64,000 nucleotides of DNA from contig JAGVVL010000001.1 in assembly GCA_018287875.1 (NCBI GenBank), positions 7,998,001-8,062,000 of the forward strand. The letters are read 5' to 3'. This document shows, one piece after another, positions 31,841 through 43,900 of the stretch. Each line of letters opens with the position of its first letter. Within the stretch, counting starts at the first letter, position 1. The notes under the pieces were generated by a model that saw nothing but the letters and a program-made list of their open reading frames with translations, searched no databases and had not been told where the DNA came from. Origin of the DNA: Nigrospora sphaerica. Taxonomy: Eukaryota; Ascomycota; Sordariomycetes; Amphisphaeriales; Apiosporaceae. Position numbers and translations under genes: made by a program.

Positions 31841-34505
31841 ATGTCGACCAACCACGACGCTGCATCATCGCCGGCGCCGGCGTCGGCTCCGGGTCGTATA
31901 AGACGAAACCAGGCCTGCAATGCGTGCCGCGACGCCAAGGTTCGCTGCAACCCCAGCGCCTCGCCTGGCTATCCCTGCCAGCGCTGCGCCAAGCTCGCCA
32001 TGTCGTGCGTCGTCGACAGGACGCACAAGCGCACCAGCAGGAAGAGGTACGTTGGTTCCGGATACCGCCCGCCAAGCCGCGTGTTCCCTTTTCCCCCGGT
32101 CCGGTAAGGCATAGATGGAACTTTCGTCTGACAAGTCTCGTGCCGCCATAGTAAAATAGACGAGCTTGTCCGGGAAATCCAAACCATCAAAAGATCCGTC
32201 ACATCGCTGCCGTCGCCGGCGACGACGACGGAGGCTAGCCGGCAGCCGCTCCTTTTCCGTGAGCCGATATCGGCGCCGCGGGCCCAGCCGCATCCGCCCG
32301 CCTCCCCCTGTGACGCCGGGTCCAATGCCACCTCCGGATGCAGCGCCCCGTCGCCATCCCCGCCGGGTCGGGCGACGCCAACATCGGTCCCGGCGCTCGC
32401 GGGCGAAGCGACCCTGGCCCGGGCCTTGGAGTCGCAGCCCTTCTCGGCCGAGGACATCGACTACTACTTTGACAAGTAAGTCCCGCTTCCTCGGCCGCCT
32501 CCGGATCTTCCCACCCGAAGAAACTGATGAACCTTGATCTCCTAAAATTGACCCACAGGTTTTTCACGCATTTTCACCCGTATCTCCCCATCGTGCGGCG
32601 GCGGGAGCCTAACGCGTGCTACGCGGCCGGGCCGCCGCTCTTCTGGACTGTCGTGCTCGTGGCGTGCCGGCGGTACGCGCGGACGGCGGGGGTGCTGACG
32701 TTCCTAACGGGGGCGGTGCGGCGCGTGCTCGCGGCCGCGACGGCGCAACCGCCACTGGCGCTACCCACCATCAACGCACTATTGCTGGCCGGCGCCTATA
32801 CCTTCCCTGACACGCGCTTCATCAGCGACGGCACCGCTCCCCTTGTCACCACCGCCGTATACGCGGCCCTGTAAGCAACATCCGGGTGTTTTTATGGCCT
32901 ATCCCCGCACGGATCCCTCCCGTTGTACTCCCTTTACGCTTTATTTCTGGCGTTCTAGCTTCAGACTGTTCTGAAACCGGCTTCGCGAACTCGACAAATC
33001 ACTGACTCTAGATGATGATAGGCCGCTTGGCGTCCACACCGGCCGTGGCGCCCACCCCGAGTTCAGCTTCGGAGGCATATTTCCCACCGCCTTTTCCGAC
33101 GAGGAGGCCGCCTACACCTGGGCCGGCTGCAATATCGTTTCCCAGCGGTAAGCGGGACTGAGAAACCCCCCCTCCGGGAGAGACATCCCTTCTAGTGGAC
33201 AGGTGAGGGGAAGAAGAGACGAGATAGAGAGAGGGGGGGAGGCTGACTGTCCAGTGCCCCGACAGGGTTTCGCAGTACATGGGCTTACCACCCCTCGGCG
33301 GCCTCTTCAACCCGACCATCCAGAGCATCATAGACGGCAAGACGCCCTTCCCCGTCCCCTCCAGCTTCCGCGTGCTGCTAGAGTGCCAGAAGTTTGCCCA
33401 CCGTGTGAGCACCATCATGGCCGCCAGTCTCGACGAGTCCCGCGGCGTCTCTTCGTACCGTAAGCAGCATCCGGCAGTCGTATTGCCCTTGCGGGCATGG
33501 ATTGCCCCCCCGGTCCCACGGTTGCACTCCAGTAGCTCTTTGGCTCTGCCATTCCGAACCTAGTGAACTCTGGACTATGCTCCGCCAACCACCTGTCTCG
33601 AGATGCTGCTGACACCGGGTGATGGCAGTGGTGCGACAGCTCGAGGACGAGTTTGATAGTATCAAGGTCCTCATTTGCTCAGACAGAGCCGGTAGGCATT
33701 GCCCCCTTCCCCCCACTTGTTTTGCATGTCCAGTTTTCCTTATGCCGAGCGGCGATGCTGATCCGACGCGTGAGGGGGTGGGGGCGTTGTAGACGACATG
33801 GACCGGTTCAACGCGCTCTTGGTGCGGCTCGAGATTCAGACATACTACCTACTACCACTTCCAGGCCCTGGCGCCCCGGCGGGCCAGCGCTGCGACGCGG
33901 CGCGGGCAGGAGCGACGGCGCGCGCCGTGCTGCGCGGAGCCCTAGCCCTGGACCGGCAGCGCCGCTTCCTGCAGCACGCGCCGCACTGGTACTTTCGCGC
34001 CCTCTTTACTGCCGTCTGCGTCATCTGCACCGTCCGGACCGCCGCCGGGGACGAGGACGAGGACACCGCGTTCGACGCCGCTGTGGCCGATGGCGTCGAG
34101 GCCGCCCGCCGCTTCGTCATCCAGGACGGTGACCTGCCAGCCCGGCTCGCCGCCCTGCTGGAGTCCTTCCACAGCCTCCTGACCAGGGGCGGCGGCGGCG
34201 GTGGTGGCGGCGGCCCCGTCGCCGCCTTCACGTACCGCCTGGGTGCTGGTATCACATTTGCCTGCGTCAAGCGCTGGAAGGACGAGCTGGCCAGCGCCCG
34301 GTCCAGGAGTCACCCGCCGCCGCCGCCGCCGCCGAATGTCACGGCCGAGGGCGACGACGCCCTGGCCGGCCCGGGCGTGGCCGGCGCCAGCGCCGATGCC
34401 GGGCCGGGGATCGACTTGCTGGCGGGCATCGACTGGTCCCTCATGGACGACTTTGACTGGGGCTTGGACTCCGCTCTCACGATAACCGGTGCTGGATGGC
34501 AGTGA
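31841..34505 (+). CDS. Zn2Cys6 fungal transcription factor (War1-like layout)
   Basis: Nuclear regulator with an N-terminal zinc binuclear cluster (CNACRDAKVRC...CQRCAKLAMSC, about residues 26-60) and a short coiled linker (SKIDELVREIQTIKRSV). Seven exons (31841-32046, 32152-32475, 32559-32870, 33022-33147, 33266-33459, 33629-33691, 33793-34505) join in frame to 645 residues. The middle region (FFTHFHPYLPIVRRREPN, LFWTVVLVACRR, LPTINALLLAGAYTFP, then ALPLGVHTGRG and TWAGCNIVSQRVSQYMGLPP) resembles the War1-like group of fungal regulators. The C-terminus has glycine and proline runs and an acidic hydrophobic end (GIDWSLMDDFDWGLD) that looks like an activation domain. Intron 3 has two TAG acceptors 10 bp apart; only the second keeps the frame. 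Target genes are unknown; divergence from the EBP gene hints at, but does not prove, a link. Confidence 0.8.
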
Positions 34506-35291
34506 TATCAGCAGGATGGCCATCGCGTCACCGTGGGCGCTAGTCTTGTAGCTGGTACCTTCGTAAAATATCAGTCAGCTCAATGGCATGCCAGGAGCGG
34601 GCACGGCCGGGATGGTCTTGGACATGACAGGAAGGATAAAAGAATGAAACTTGCATCCTCCTCGGTAGGCCAGGACGCTAAGCCCCAGCGGCACTACTGA
34701 GGCACCCGTCGTCATATATCACCCAGGGGCTTGCAGGTCGTAGCGAAAAGAAACTGATGGATATCACATAATTAATTAGTTTTGCGCCGCGGCGTCTTGT
34801 AAGGGATGGTCCGGAGTCTCCGTATGCACTCCGGCCCGCAGACATGGCGCGCTCCATAGGGCGCCCAGGTCCTCTGGGGCCCAAGTGCTCTACCATGCTT
34901 TGGTACCTGGCGTGGCAGAGCCCCATACAGGACTTCAGGGGTTCGGGACCGCCCGTCCAATCCCGGCGCCCCCCCCCCCCCTTTTATGCTGCCCGTGAGT
35001 TCGCCTTCCGACGTCTCGCTTCGGGTGGCTTTCTCCGCTCCTTCGTAGGCGGGCCGGCCTTCGTGCTCGACACCCTTCGCTGATGAAACACATGGGGGTT
35101 ATACAGGTAAAATACTATACAGGCATAGATAGGCAGTTCCGAAGCGTGCGAAACCATTCGGCTCCGTCACCGCCCACATTTTGTTTCAGAACGCCGATGC
35201 AATTCCCACCCGAAAACCTCCAGGCGCCACGCTTTTTCCGCAGCCGTGCAGCAAGATAAATCAGGCATGTTAAGAAGTAGTAATCCCCACG
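34506..35291. other. Convergent intergenic region between two Zn2Cys6 genes
   Basis: 786 bp between two stop codons, containing a poly-C run of 13 (34969-34981). No gene is seen. Confidence 0.55.
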
Positions 35292-38200
35292 TCACCGGTG
35301 GCTGCCTCTCCGCAGGCCGATGGTGCCCCCCGGCGTGGCCATGGCATTGGGGCTGAACAAGCTGCCAAAGCTGTCCATGTTGCCCATGTGGGGGTTGACG
35401 TCGTGACCGAGCTCGGGCGGTTCCATGTTGAAGGGCATGAACCAGGCCGACGAGGGCTGGTTGCCGTAGCTCGACGACAGGCCGCCGTGGCCGCCCTCGC
35501 CGGGATGGCCACTGCCGACCCCGTTGGGCCCGCCCGCCCGATGGTGCTGAGGGTCCGTTCCCGCCAGCGCGTCCCAGTCCATGAGGGCCTCGGGTCCGCT
35601 GATGCTGGTCGGGTCCATTCCGCCATAGGCCCCGAACACGAGCTGGCGATCGAGATGTGGCATCATGCCGGGATTGGTGCTGCCGAGACCCAGCGGCAGC
35701 AGGTCCGCATTGTACATGCCCGGAACCCCGTGGGCCCCGTGGCCGCCCCCATGAGGGCCGTGGCCCCCGTGCCCCCCGTGCCCGCGATGGCCGTGAGCGG
35801 CGGCGGCGGAAAACGGGGGGTGGCCGTGGCCGTGTCCCGTGGTTACCGGGCTGATGGGCGACAGCGCATGGTAGTGCGCCACGTTGCCCGGAGCGGAACC
35901 TCCTGCGTCTCCATGTAAGCGCCGAGCGTGCGTGGGTCGGGCATCGGGGGGATGGTGTGTACTTGTTTGTCCGCCCATGCGGGCAGCGTACTGCTGGCGC
36001 TGGAGCAGCAGTCGCTGCCGGACGTGTTCGGGGGGGATGTTATTGGGATTGATATCAGTGCGCAGGGGCTCCAAGTGCTGTGGCCCGCTGCGCGACGGCA
36101 CGGCGCCCTTGTTGGCGCTCGCGCTCCCGATCGACTTCCTCTTGGCCATCGGCGCCTGGTTCGTCGTCGCATTAGGCGCGCCCTCACGGCCCTCGGCGCT
36201 CTGCGGCGGCGAGAGCTGGGCAAAGAGCTCCTCCACCGTGTACGTCTCGGGCTTCTGCTCAAGCACGGCATCGTCGCCCGACTCCTTCTTCTTCACCCCG
36301 GCAGGGTCAAGGAAGTCGGACGACGATACGCCGTGCGGGTACCGGTCGAACCAGTCTCCGTACTGGAAAATGGGAGACGCCGCCGGCGCCTCGTTCGCCG
36401 AGGCCCCTTGGCGGTGAGCGTCCGCACACGCTCGGTATTGCTCGCGCAGGTTCTCCGACATGAAGTGGAACATGCCCCAGTACCGCTTCATCCTGCTGAG
36501 GAACCTCACGTTCGTCGCCAGGTTTTTCTTGGCCGACTGCTCGACCGTCGAGTTGCCCGAAAAAATACCAAAGATGTGCACCGTGGCCGAAAGAAACGCG
36601 CAGTAGCCAACGAAGGGCGCCGCGATCAGGTACGAGTCGGCGTCGCGGAGCAGGTCCGAGATCCGATTGGCGGCACCAAAGGCTTTAGCACCGGCTTTCG
36701 TGACGAAGGTATTGGGCACGTCCGTCTGCGCAACGCCGGCGGGGGAAGAAACGGCGAAGCGGTTCATGAAGAGTATGTTTTGCTGGATCGATATATGGAG
36801 AAAGAGGAACTGGTTGGCCATCCCTTCCGTGTCGTGCAGCCGCAGGTTCTCGGGCGAATACCTGAGACCATCGGGCAAACCGCCGGCCAGATCCTCGGCT
36901 TGCTGAAGTAGTTTGGAGTACTCGGAGTCGTCTTCCCACATGGGGTGCGTATCGGCATCCTTGCCCCCTTGGTTCAGGAAGCCAATGATGCGTCCCCACA
37001 AAGCGATGGACTTGATCATGTAAGCCGCAACCCCCATGTTCTCTTTCGGGTCGGACAGTTGGCCCTCGTCAGTCGGCACCGGGTGCGGCACGTTGCCCGC
37101 CAGGTCCTCGGTGGGGCCCGGCATATCGAGCTGGAACAACTTCTCCTTGATGGGTAGCTGTATCTTCAGCGTGTCTTCTTTGACGAACAACGGCCGGTCT
37201 GTTCCCGACGAGTTGAACCGGTCCATGAGAAAGCAGGCCCACATGGTCCTCCGGCGCACCTCGCGGTCGATGAAGCTGAGCCGGCCGTTCGGGTGCGCTC
37301 TCGTGGGGTCGACCTCTAGATCCTTGTGCAGCTGCAATGCAAAGGCCATACGAATCGCCTGCCCGCCGAGTGCCCAGCTCCTCCCTCCGTGGCATGTTCC
37401 AAACTCGTGGAGAGCCATAAGGAGAAGACACGTCAAGAGCGTGATGTTGGGCCACTCGTAGCGTCGTGTCACGATGTCACGTGCATGCACCGCCCATTCC
37501 TCCCCGCGGAGAAAGTTGGGCGAGTTGGCAAACATGGGATGTGTCGAAAAACGCGCCGAGACGGCACAAACCGAAAGTACCAGTACCGGCGGGAGTGTAT
37601 CTGCCCTATACACGTGTTAGCCGACAGGCAGGGGGGGAAGGGGGCATTTCGTGTCGGTATCATTCACCCACTTTAGTTTTCGCATATAGCTCGGTTTGTG
37701 AAGCAGGTGGTAGGCTTGGCCGTAAATATTCTCAAAGAAGACCTCGGCCAGATGCTCGCGGATAGCCATTGGGGGCAGCGCATCGCGCCCCTCGCTCAAC
37801 AGCTTGTTGTCCTCCCGTTCCTGTACTTGCAACGAGGCCGGCTTGGACTCGTCCAGTCTCGTTCGGTTGTTTGTCCGGGCCCAGTGATCAAGGTCGGCGC
37901 CAAAGGCTTCGTCGGCGCCGCGTTTTTTGGTCTGCCTGGCGGCCGCGGGCGCGTTGTAGATGGCCGGTTTTAGACTGGCCCGCGTCACGTTGGCGGCCGA
38001 TGCGTCTTGCTCCGACTTGGGCACGATCTTGATGATGCGATCCTCCATCCTCTTCAGCCGTTTGTCCAGCATCGTCATGTAGTCTGTGCGGGGCGCCGCC
38101 TTACGCGTTGTCACCTTGTAGACGCAAGGGATGCGCGAGCGGAGACAATGCTTGCAAGCGGGCTTTTCGCCCGAACACCGTATTTTCTTCCTTCGACACG

Positions 38201-38909
38201 CGATGCATGCCAGTGGTAACCGCTTGCGCTCCTTTCCCGCTTTCGTTTTCAGTTCGCTCCAGGCCGGCGCCGTCTCGTTTTTGTTGTCCTTTAGTTTTCC
38301 TCCGAGGTCAGTGCCGTCGCCATGGGCGGTCGACGACAGACCGAAATCGTCCGACAAGTCATCTTCCAACGAGTTGGCGCCAGCATGCGTGCCCTCCGGG
38401 CTCCCGTCCTCGGAGACCTCGCGGCTCTGTCTCCGTTCTACGCGCCCGGCCATGGGGTAGTTGGCTCTGTGGGCTGATCCGGAAGCTACAGAGTCTCTCC
38501 CGTCGCCCAAGGATGAGGCGATGGAGGCCCCACCTCCGCCGCTGCTGCCGCGGCCGCGGCCGCCACCACCACCTGGCGCGCTGAAGAGATCTGAACCGTG
38601 GTCTTCCAAGCCCATCATGTGGGAGGCTTCAGGCAGTGGCTGGTAGGGAAAGGCAAAGTCTGAGAAGTCGGGGGCCTCGGCCATCCGATGCGAGGCGGTC
38701 GTGCCAGACAGACCATGATGAGCGGGATCCACGGCAAAGGCGCTCAGATTGGCCGAGCCGATATGGGCGTTGGGCTCCTCCAGCGCGACGGCGGGGCGAG
38801 AGACAGGCAGGCTATCAGCAACGGGAAGCGAGTGAAGAAGGCGATGAGGCTGGCCGGATGACATTGCTAAGCCCGGTGAATGACGTTGAGGCAAGGTAAA
38901 GATCACCAT
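35292..38909 (-). CDS. Large Zn2Cys6 fungal transcription factor
   Basis: Nuclear regulator of 1183 residues from two exons (38909-37672, 37605-35292) split by a 66-bp intron (37606-37671); the donor is GTGGGT, and using it rebuilds YMRKLKADTLPPVLVLSV. The start could also be the second Met at 38864 (1168 residues). The zinc cluster CIACRRKKIRC...CKHCLRSRIPC lies at about 235-262, followed by a basic linker (TTRKAAPRTDYM) and a short dimerisation helix (LDKRLKRMEDRIIKI). The fungal-specific regulatory domain spans roughly 390-720 (HLAEVFFENIYGQAYHLLHKPSY, RRRTMWACFLMDRFNSSG). Glycine runs precede the zinc cluster and a His/Gly-rich repeat occurs near the C-terminus (35740-35850). I do not recognise a named orthologue and give no target. 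The long 5' region of simple repeats upstream may be a long leader. Confidence 0.85.
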
Positions 38910-39874
38910 GCGCTGCCATCAACAGGCGACCAACGCAGGGGAAGGGGGTTTTCGTTTCGGTCCCTGAAGTGGAAGCTAGTATAGTAGTAGTCCTCAGATG
39001 AGATGTTTCTGACTGCGCAGCGCGGCGCTGCGCCGTGGCCAGGCCCTTGTCTGGACGGTCTGGACGGTCTGATCTGCTACAGGCCTGGTCTACCACGGTC
39101 GTATGTCGTCGGTCTCAAGTGCCGGCCAACGGGCATGCGGCAGCCCCACGCGGCTGACAGGATGTTGTGCTTTTTTCTCGTTTCTTTCTCTGCGCTGCGA
39201 GGGCGACCGAGGCGGCTCGGGCCTTTCAAGATGGTATACCAAAGCACACAGCCCTGTGAGCCGGCATGGCAGAGGGTAATTGGACGCGCCGGGGAAAGTG
39301 TGGGCAGCGGCAGCGGCAGGAAGCGGCAAGGAGCAGCAGCAGCAAGAAAGACAAACAAAGAGGCTACTGCAAAGATGATCCAAGGATTGGAGGTGGTGGG
39401 CGAGATTTTGCGACGATGGCTGACGGCGTCTTGAGAAGGTTCGCAATCTAACGGGGATGACCCCCCGGCGGGACGGCGTTTTGAGAATGGATAGCAAAGA
39501 AGGGACCCCTGTGCAGAACGAGTACTGGAGCCAAGCAGCAACCCACTCTGTCTACGAACTAGCCCACTCCACACCAAAATGCGTTTTCGGCGGGCTGGTT
39601 ATGTGGGGGAAGCGCGACGGATGGGTTCTGCTGACGGACGGAGGGGTGCGTCCGGGTTGGGCGAGTAGGGAACGATCAGGACCAGCAGCAGCACGAGGGT
39701 ACGGCCGAGAAGGGTGGGCGACCGGGGGGGGAGGGGCGGGGAGGAAGAATAAGAAGAGGAAGTGGAAGCGGAAGGAAAAGAAAAAGGAGGCCTGATTGGT
39801 ACGGATTTGGTGCGGGTGTAGCGAGAGAGGTACGGCGCGCGTGTTATGGAGAAGTAACGGCGCGGAGGCGAGTC

Positions 39875-39935
39875 TTGTAGTTGTAGTTGTAGTTGTAGTT
39901 GTAGTAGTAGTAGTAGCAGCAGCAGTAGTAGTAGT
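39875..39935. repeat. (TTGTAG)n / (GTA)n / (GCA)n compound microsatellite
   Basis: Six TTGTAG hexamers run into GTA and then GCA and GTA triplets. It lies upstream of the large Zn2Cys6 gene. Confidence 0.85.
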
Positions 39936-40063
39936 GCTTGTTTTGCGTGGTTGGGCTAGGTAAAGAGAGGAGGGGGCCAGGGTATCGGCCGGAAGTGGAG
40001 GACGCTGGATGAAGCCTAGGCAGTGAATCGAATAGGCGCAGCACGTAGAGGCGCAGGGAGCAT

Positions 40064-40144
40064 CACCAGCACCAGCAGCGAGCAGCGAGCAGCACCAGCA
40101 CCAGCACCAGCACCAGCGCCAGTAGCAGTGGCAGCGGCAGTGGC
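40064..40144. repeat. (CACCAG)n / CAG-rich repeat
   Basis: Interrupted CACCAG and CAGCGAG units followed by GCAGTG units. Same upstream region as the GTA repeat. Confidence 0.85.
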
Positions 40145-40950
40145 AACAAAGCAACGAAACCGCTAAACGGCTGGATCGACGGGCGGTCCACAAGCACCCG
40201 GCGCGCACAGCGGAGCGATCACGGGCTGCTTCGATCCCGCGATACCGGCCCGTCCGCGCTGCTCTCTCTTCCTTTTAGTATGGCGGTACGTCCTGGTCGT
40301 CTCGAGGCCCGATCGACTGGCGCGCACAACGCCCAGGGATGACTCGGAATTCCGGCGTGCCAATCCAAGACGGCAAGGTGACAGGAAACGGTGCGCAAAA
40401 CGGGGAGGGCGCGCGCGCAGGCTTTGGGCAACCGTTCAACAAAAACCAGAAGGCGATTATTTGCCGTGTGTCCTCGTAGGGTAGGGCCGCTGTAACGCAG
40501 GGAAGGGGAGGAAGCGGGAGGAGCTGGAAAGGTAAGAATTCGACAAGGGGAGCACTACTAGGCAACTTGAGGTACGCGTGAGTGTCGGACGTCGATCTGG
40601 GAACGAGAAGTCGACGAAGCGGGCAGGCACAGTCCGGGTAGGCTGGCGGGCAGATAATGATGCCCGGGTCTGATGCAACGCCACGCTGGAACGTCAACGA
40701 GGAGAATGGAGAAGCTTTCTGGGGTGGGTGGGTGTGGGTGGTTTTGGAGGACGGGCAGCAATCTAGACACCCGCTGTTGTGATTGATGGGCGTCCGGGGA
40801 GGCGCACTTAAGTTGTTGTAAGGCTCGTCCGGATGGAGCACACGGGCTTCTCCCGCCCTGATATGGATGCCCCGGCCTAGGACCTATGTGGTTCGGGACG
40901 CTGGTTCTGCCGCGGATCCGCTTTCGACTACAAGCGGCCCATCGAAGTTG

Positions 40951-40973
40951 AAAAAAAAAAAAAAAAAAAAAAA
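40951..40973. repeat. Poly-A homopolymer (23 A)
   Basis: Uninterrupted run of 23 A. It could be a retroposon tail, but no upstream element body or target-site duplication was found. Confidence 0.85.
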
Positions 40974-43900
40974 GAATCCATCATCCAACGAGGGTCGTGG
41001 TTTTACGTAGAGAGCAGTAGATATGTATGGCCTTGACCAAATAGGCAATACAGGGTGGAAACTGTTAAAAGAAAATCCCAAGGAACTACGGAAAACCCCC
41101 TTCGTGGCAAAACTCCGTGATGCGGCTGGGAGACTACGTAGCCGTGTAGAACACCCCGAGGCGTATAGAAGGGATGGATGGCGTCACCGGGCAGAGAGAG
41201 ATAAAGTCGGGGACCCTCTTAAGAGCTGGAACAGGAACTATCAGAAGGGGCAGCCAAATGAGCCGCTTGGGATGGTCGTGACCGCCCTTAACATCTGATC
41301 CCATCTGAATAAGGGCTTACATGATAACGTGGCCAGTATTTTTATCTCGTCTTGGCTCCCTACGGTGTGGTACTTCATCCACGAGATCAGGAACGGAGCG
41401 GGCAAACCGGAGATACATCTGACGGCCCCCAAGCTCCGTGGGTGGTTCTATGTGAGTTTCGCCCTGCAAAGGTATGTATCAGGTAGGTACTGGCGGGGAA
41501 CACATCTGTGATACTACCCTGTATTATGCCGAGGGCAGCCGGGCCCTGTATCTAACTATGTAACCGGGAACCGTACAGAGCAGAATCTAGTTGGGGAGGT
41601 TGCAATAGATAGCGTCTAACGGAAGAAGAGTGGGGACCTTCAACCCGCCTCGGGCGCTTGTCGCCATTCGGGTACCGAACCCTTTGATGGTCGTGGAGGG
41701 GCAAGCGAGCAGAGGGCGTAAAATGAGTGGCAGCCCTTAGTTGGGTCAGGATGCCCCCAGTGACCCCTCCGGGCCCGCTTCGTGGAACACACGGACTCCA
41801 TCGTTGATATGTAGGGACTCAGCATCCGAGTGCGAATCCGCCCCCAAGGATACGACGTGAGAGGAGAAAAAAGGGGAAAAGAGGGCCAGCCAGCCAACAG
41901 TGTTCCAGAACCGTAATTGGGCCGACGGCTGTAGGGCGCCGGTCAAGCCATTGCGCTTCCCGGCGGGGGAGGAGGGATCTGTAAGCCGGCGTATACTCTC
42001 GATCGATTCGATAGTGTAGCAACCGGACGAGGAGCCCGGAAGCCTAGAAACCGGGTAGGCACACCTCCTACGCTCTTCTTCCCGGCCGCTCATCCTGGAG
42101 GGATGGCCAGCCCGGCCGGTACGTTTGTATGGCGCGTGCCCTGAACAAGCATGTATCTATTGTAAAAGACTTTTTTTTCTTGGTTCTCCTTTCACTCAGT
42201 TCAATGGCGTGACGAACCCTGTCTGCCCTTCCTCACCTCCAAGCAGGGGAGTCTCTGGAGGCGGGCCGTCAGAGTTCGTTGGTCCCGTGGCGGCATCCGG
42301 TGCCTGCGTCGCCGGGGCGTTCTGGCGAGGTCGAGACCAATGTCCGCATGTTGCTGGAGTGGCACGACAGCGCGATAGGCCACAGGGACTGGCCAGGCGG
42401 TCCTTTGTGGGGGCCGGCCTGGCGGCCTCAACACGGAAATGGCCGGGACGGCGCGCCTCCGCGCCGGTAAGGATGCATGAGATCACCAATATACGTAACA
42501 CGCGTCAGTCATGGCGAAAAAAACAAAGAGGCGCGAAAGGGAAAATGCGCAACCGCATCTCGTACGCGCCTGAGGATGGTTGAGCGCGGGTCGGACGTAT
42601 TACCACTTGCAGTCGCAGATGGGCCTGGCTAAGTTTGGCACTGCGGTGCGTCTGGCAGGGTGAGGGCCTGTTTAGAAACAAATACTCGTTGCTTTTTCTC
42701 TCTGACAACTCGGCAGATGTTGCGAGGGGACAAGCGAATAAAAACGAACGACTACCCACTCACTGGCTCGGCTAGGACCAAGCCACAACCACACGCTCGG
42801 ATTCGCTTCCGAAGCCTACCCCGTTTCGTATTCGTAGACTTCAACCCCTCTCCAGCTCTCCGTTCTGCTAAGACCTGACACGGAGGCGTCCTGAATACGA
42901 CTTTACCAGTTCCTTTCTGAGCGCGTATGCCGCCAAAGGACATGTGGATAAGGTAGGGGCAGTAGTTGTATGAATAAATGGTATGGCAAGTACCTGCCTG
43001 CCTGCCCGCCCGGCCGTGGGTTATGGAGACGCTTGCTGAACCCCTTGAGATGGGATGATGCGCATACGCTCCTTCTCACGTGCGCACGCTTGACGCCTAC
43101 CCCAGTACTTGGGTACTTCTTTCTGTAGATCACCATGCGTGGGCGAAGTACTGCTTCACCCGTACGGCGGGCGCCCCATCTCCATCCAGCTCGGGATAGG
43201 TTAGGTACCTCTCAAAGACGTCCTCCATATACGCGCAGAGCATCCAAGGGAATAAGCAAGAAAGAGAGCCAGTCTAAGCATGATGATGCCCGGTGGAATC
43301 ACACGTCCCAGTCGACGGGCCCAGCCGGCGATAGTTGGAGGGCCCGGGAAGGAGCCCATTTGCTACTTTCTGTCAGATGCCCACCCATTGAAACCTCCTA
43401 ATATGAAAAACAGGTACGTTAGTTGTGTTAGATAACAAGCAACGGGCCACACGGACTGGTTGCCCTACGGTCTGCCCTATGCACTTTGCCTCATTACGCG
43501 TGGTACCCACCCCCCCCCCAAAGTCGCCCAGTTAAAGCAGGTGCTTCGCAAGCTGGACAGCAAAAGGTAATCAGATCTTCGTGTATCAAAAGGGTGGCGC
43601 GGGCACCCCCATCACCACCACCCCTACGACATAGACTTCCATTTCTCTCGCCCGCTCGCCCAAACGCAAGGGATCATCACCGGCGTGAGACATCTGTCGT
43701 GCGGTTGGTCGCTCTACCCGCCTAGCAGCAAACTTAAAATCGTGACCACGAGGCCAATCAGCACAGGGCCACGAAGCCAACCCATGATCTATGTCGTAGC
43801 CGTGTCGTAAAGTAAGGCCATGGGCGGGAGGGGGAACAGGGGCCGCGGCTCTGCGCTTTTGCATGTACGGATCCGTCTGTATGGATGGGACGCACGGTAA

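Noticed and set aside
32959..33021. Apparent in-frame TGA in the 31841 Zn2Cys6 gene, suggesting a pseudogene
   Set aside because: The sequence is intronic when the TAG acceptor ending at 33021 is used, and the resulting junction restores a conserved segment and the full frame.
37606..37671. Stop codon between the zinc cluster and the regulatory domain of the large Zn2Cys6 gene
   Set aside because: A 66-bp intron with donor GTGGGT and acceptor TATAG joins the halves in frame.
39552..40208. 218-codon Cys/Trp- and Thr-rich frame on -
   Set aside because: Produced by the GTA and CAG microsatellites upstream of the large Zn2Cys6 gene.
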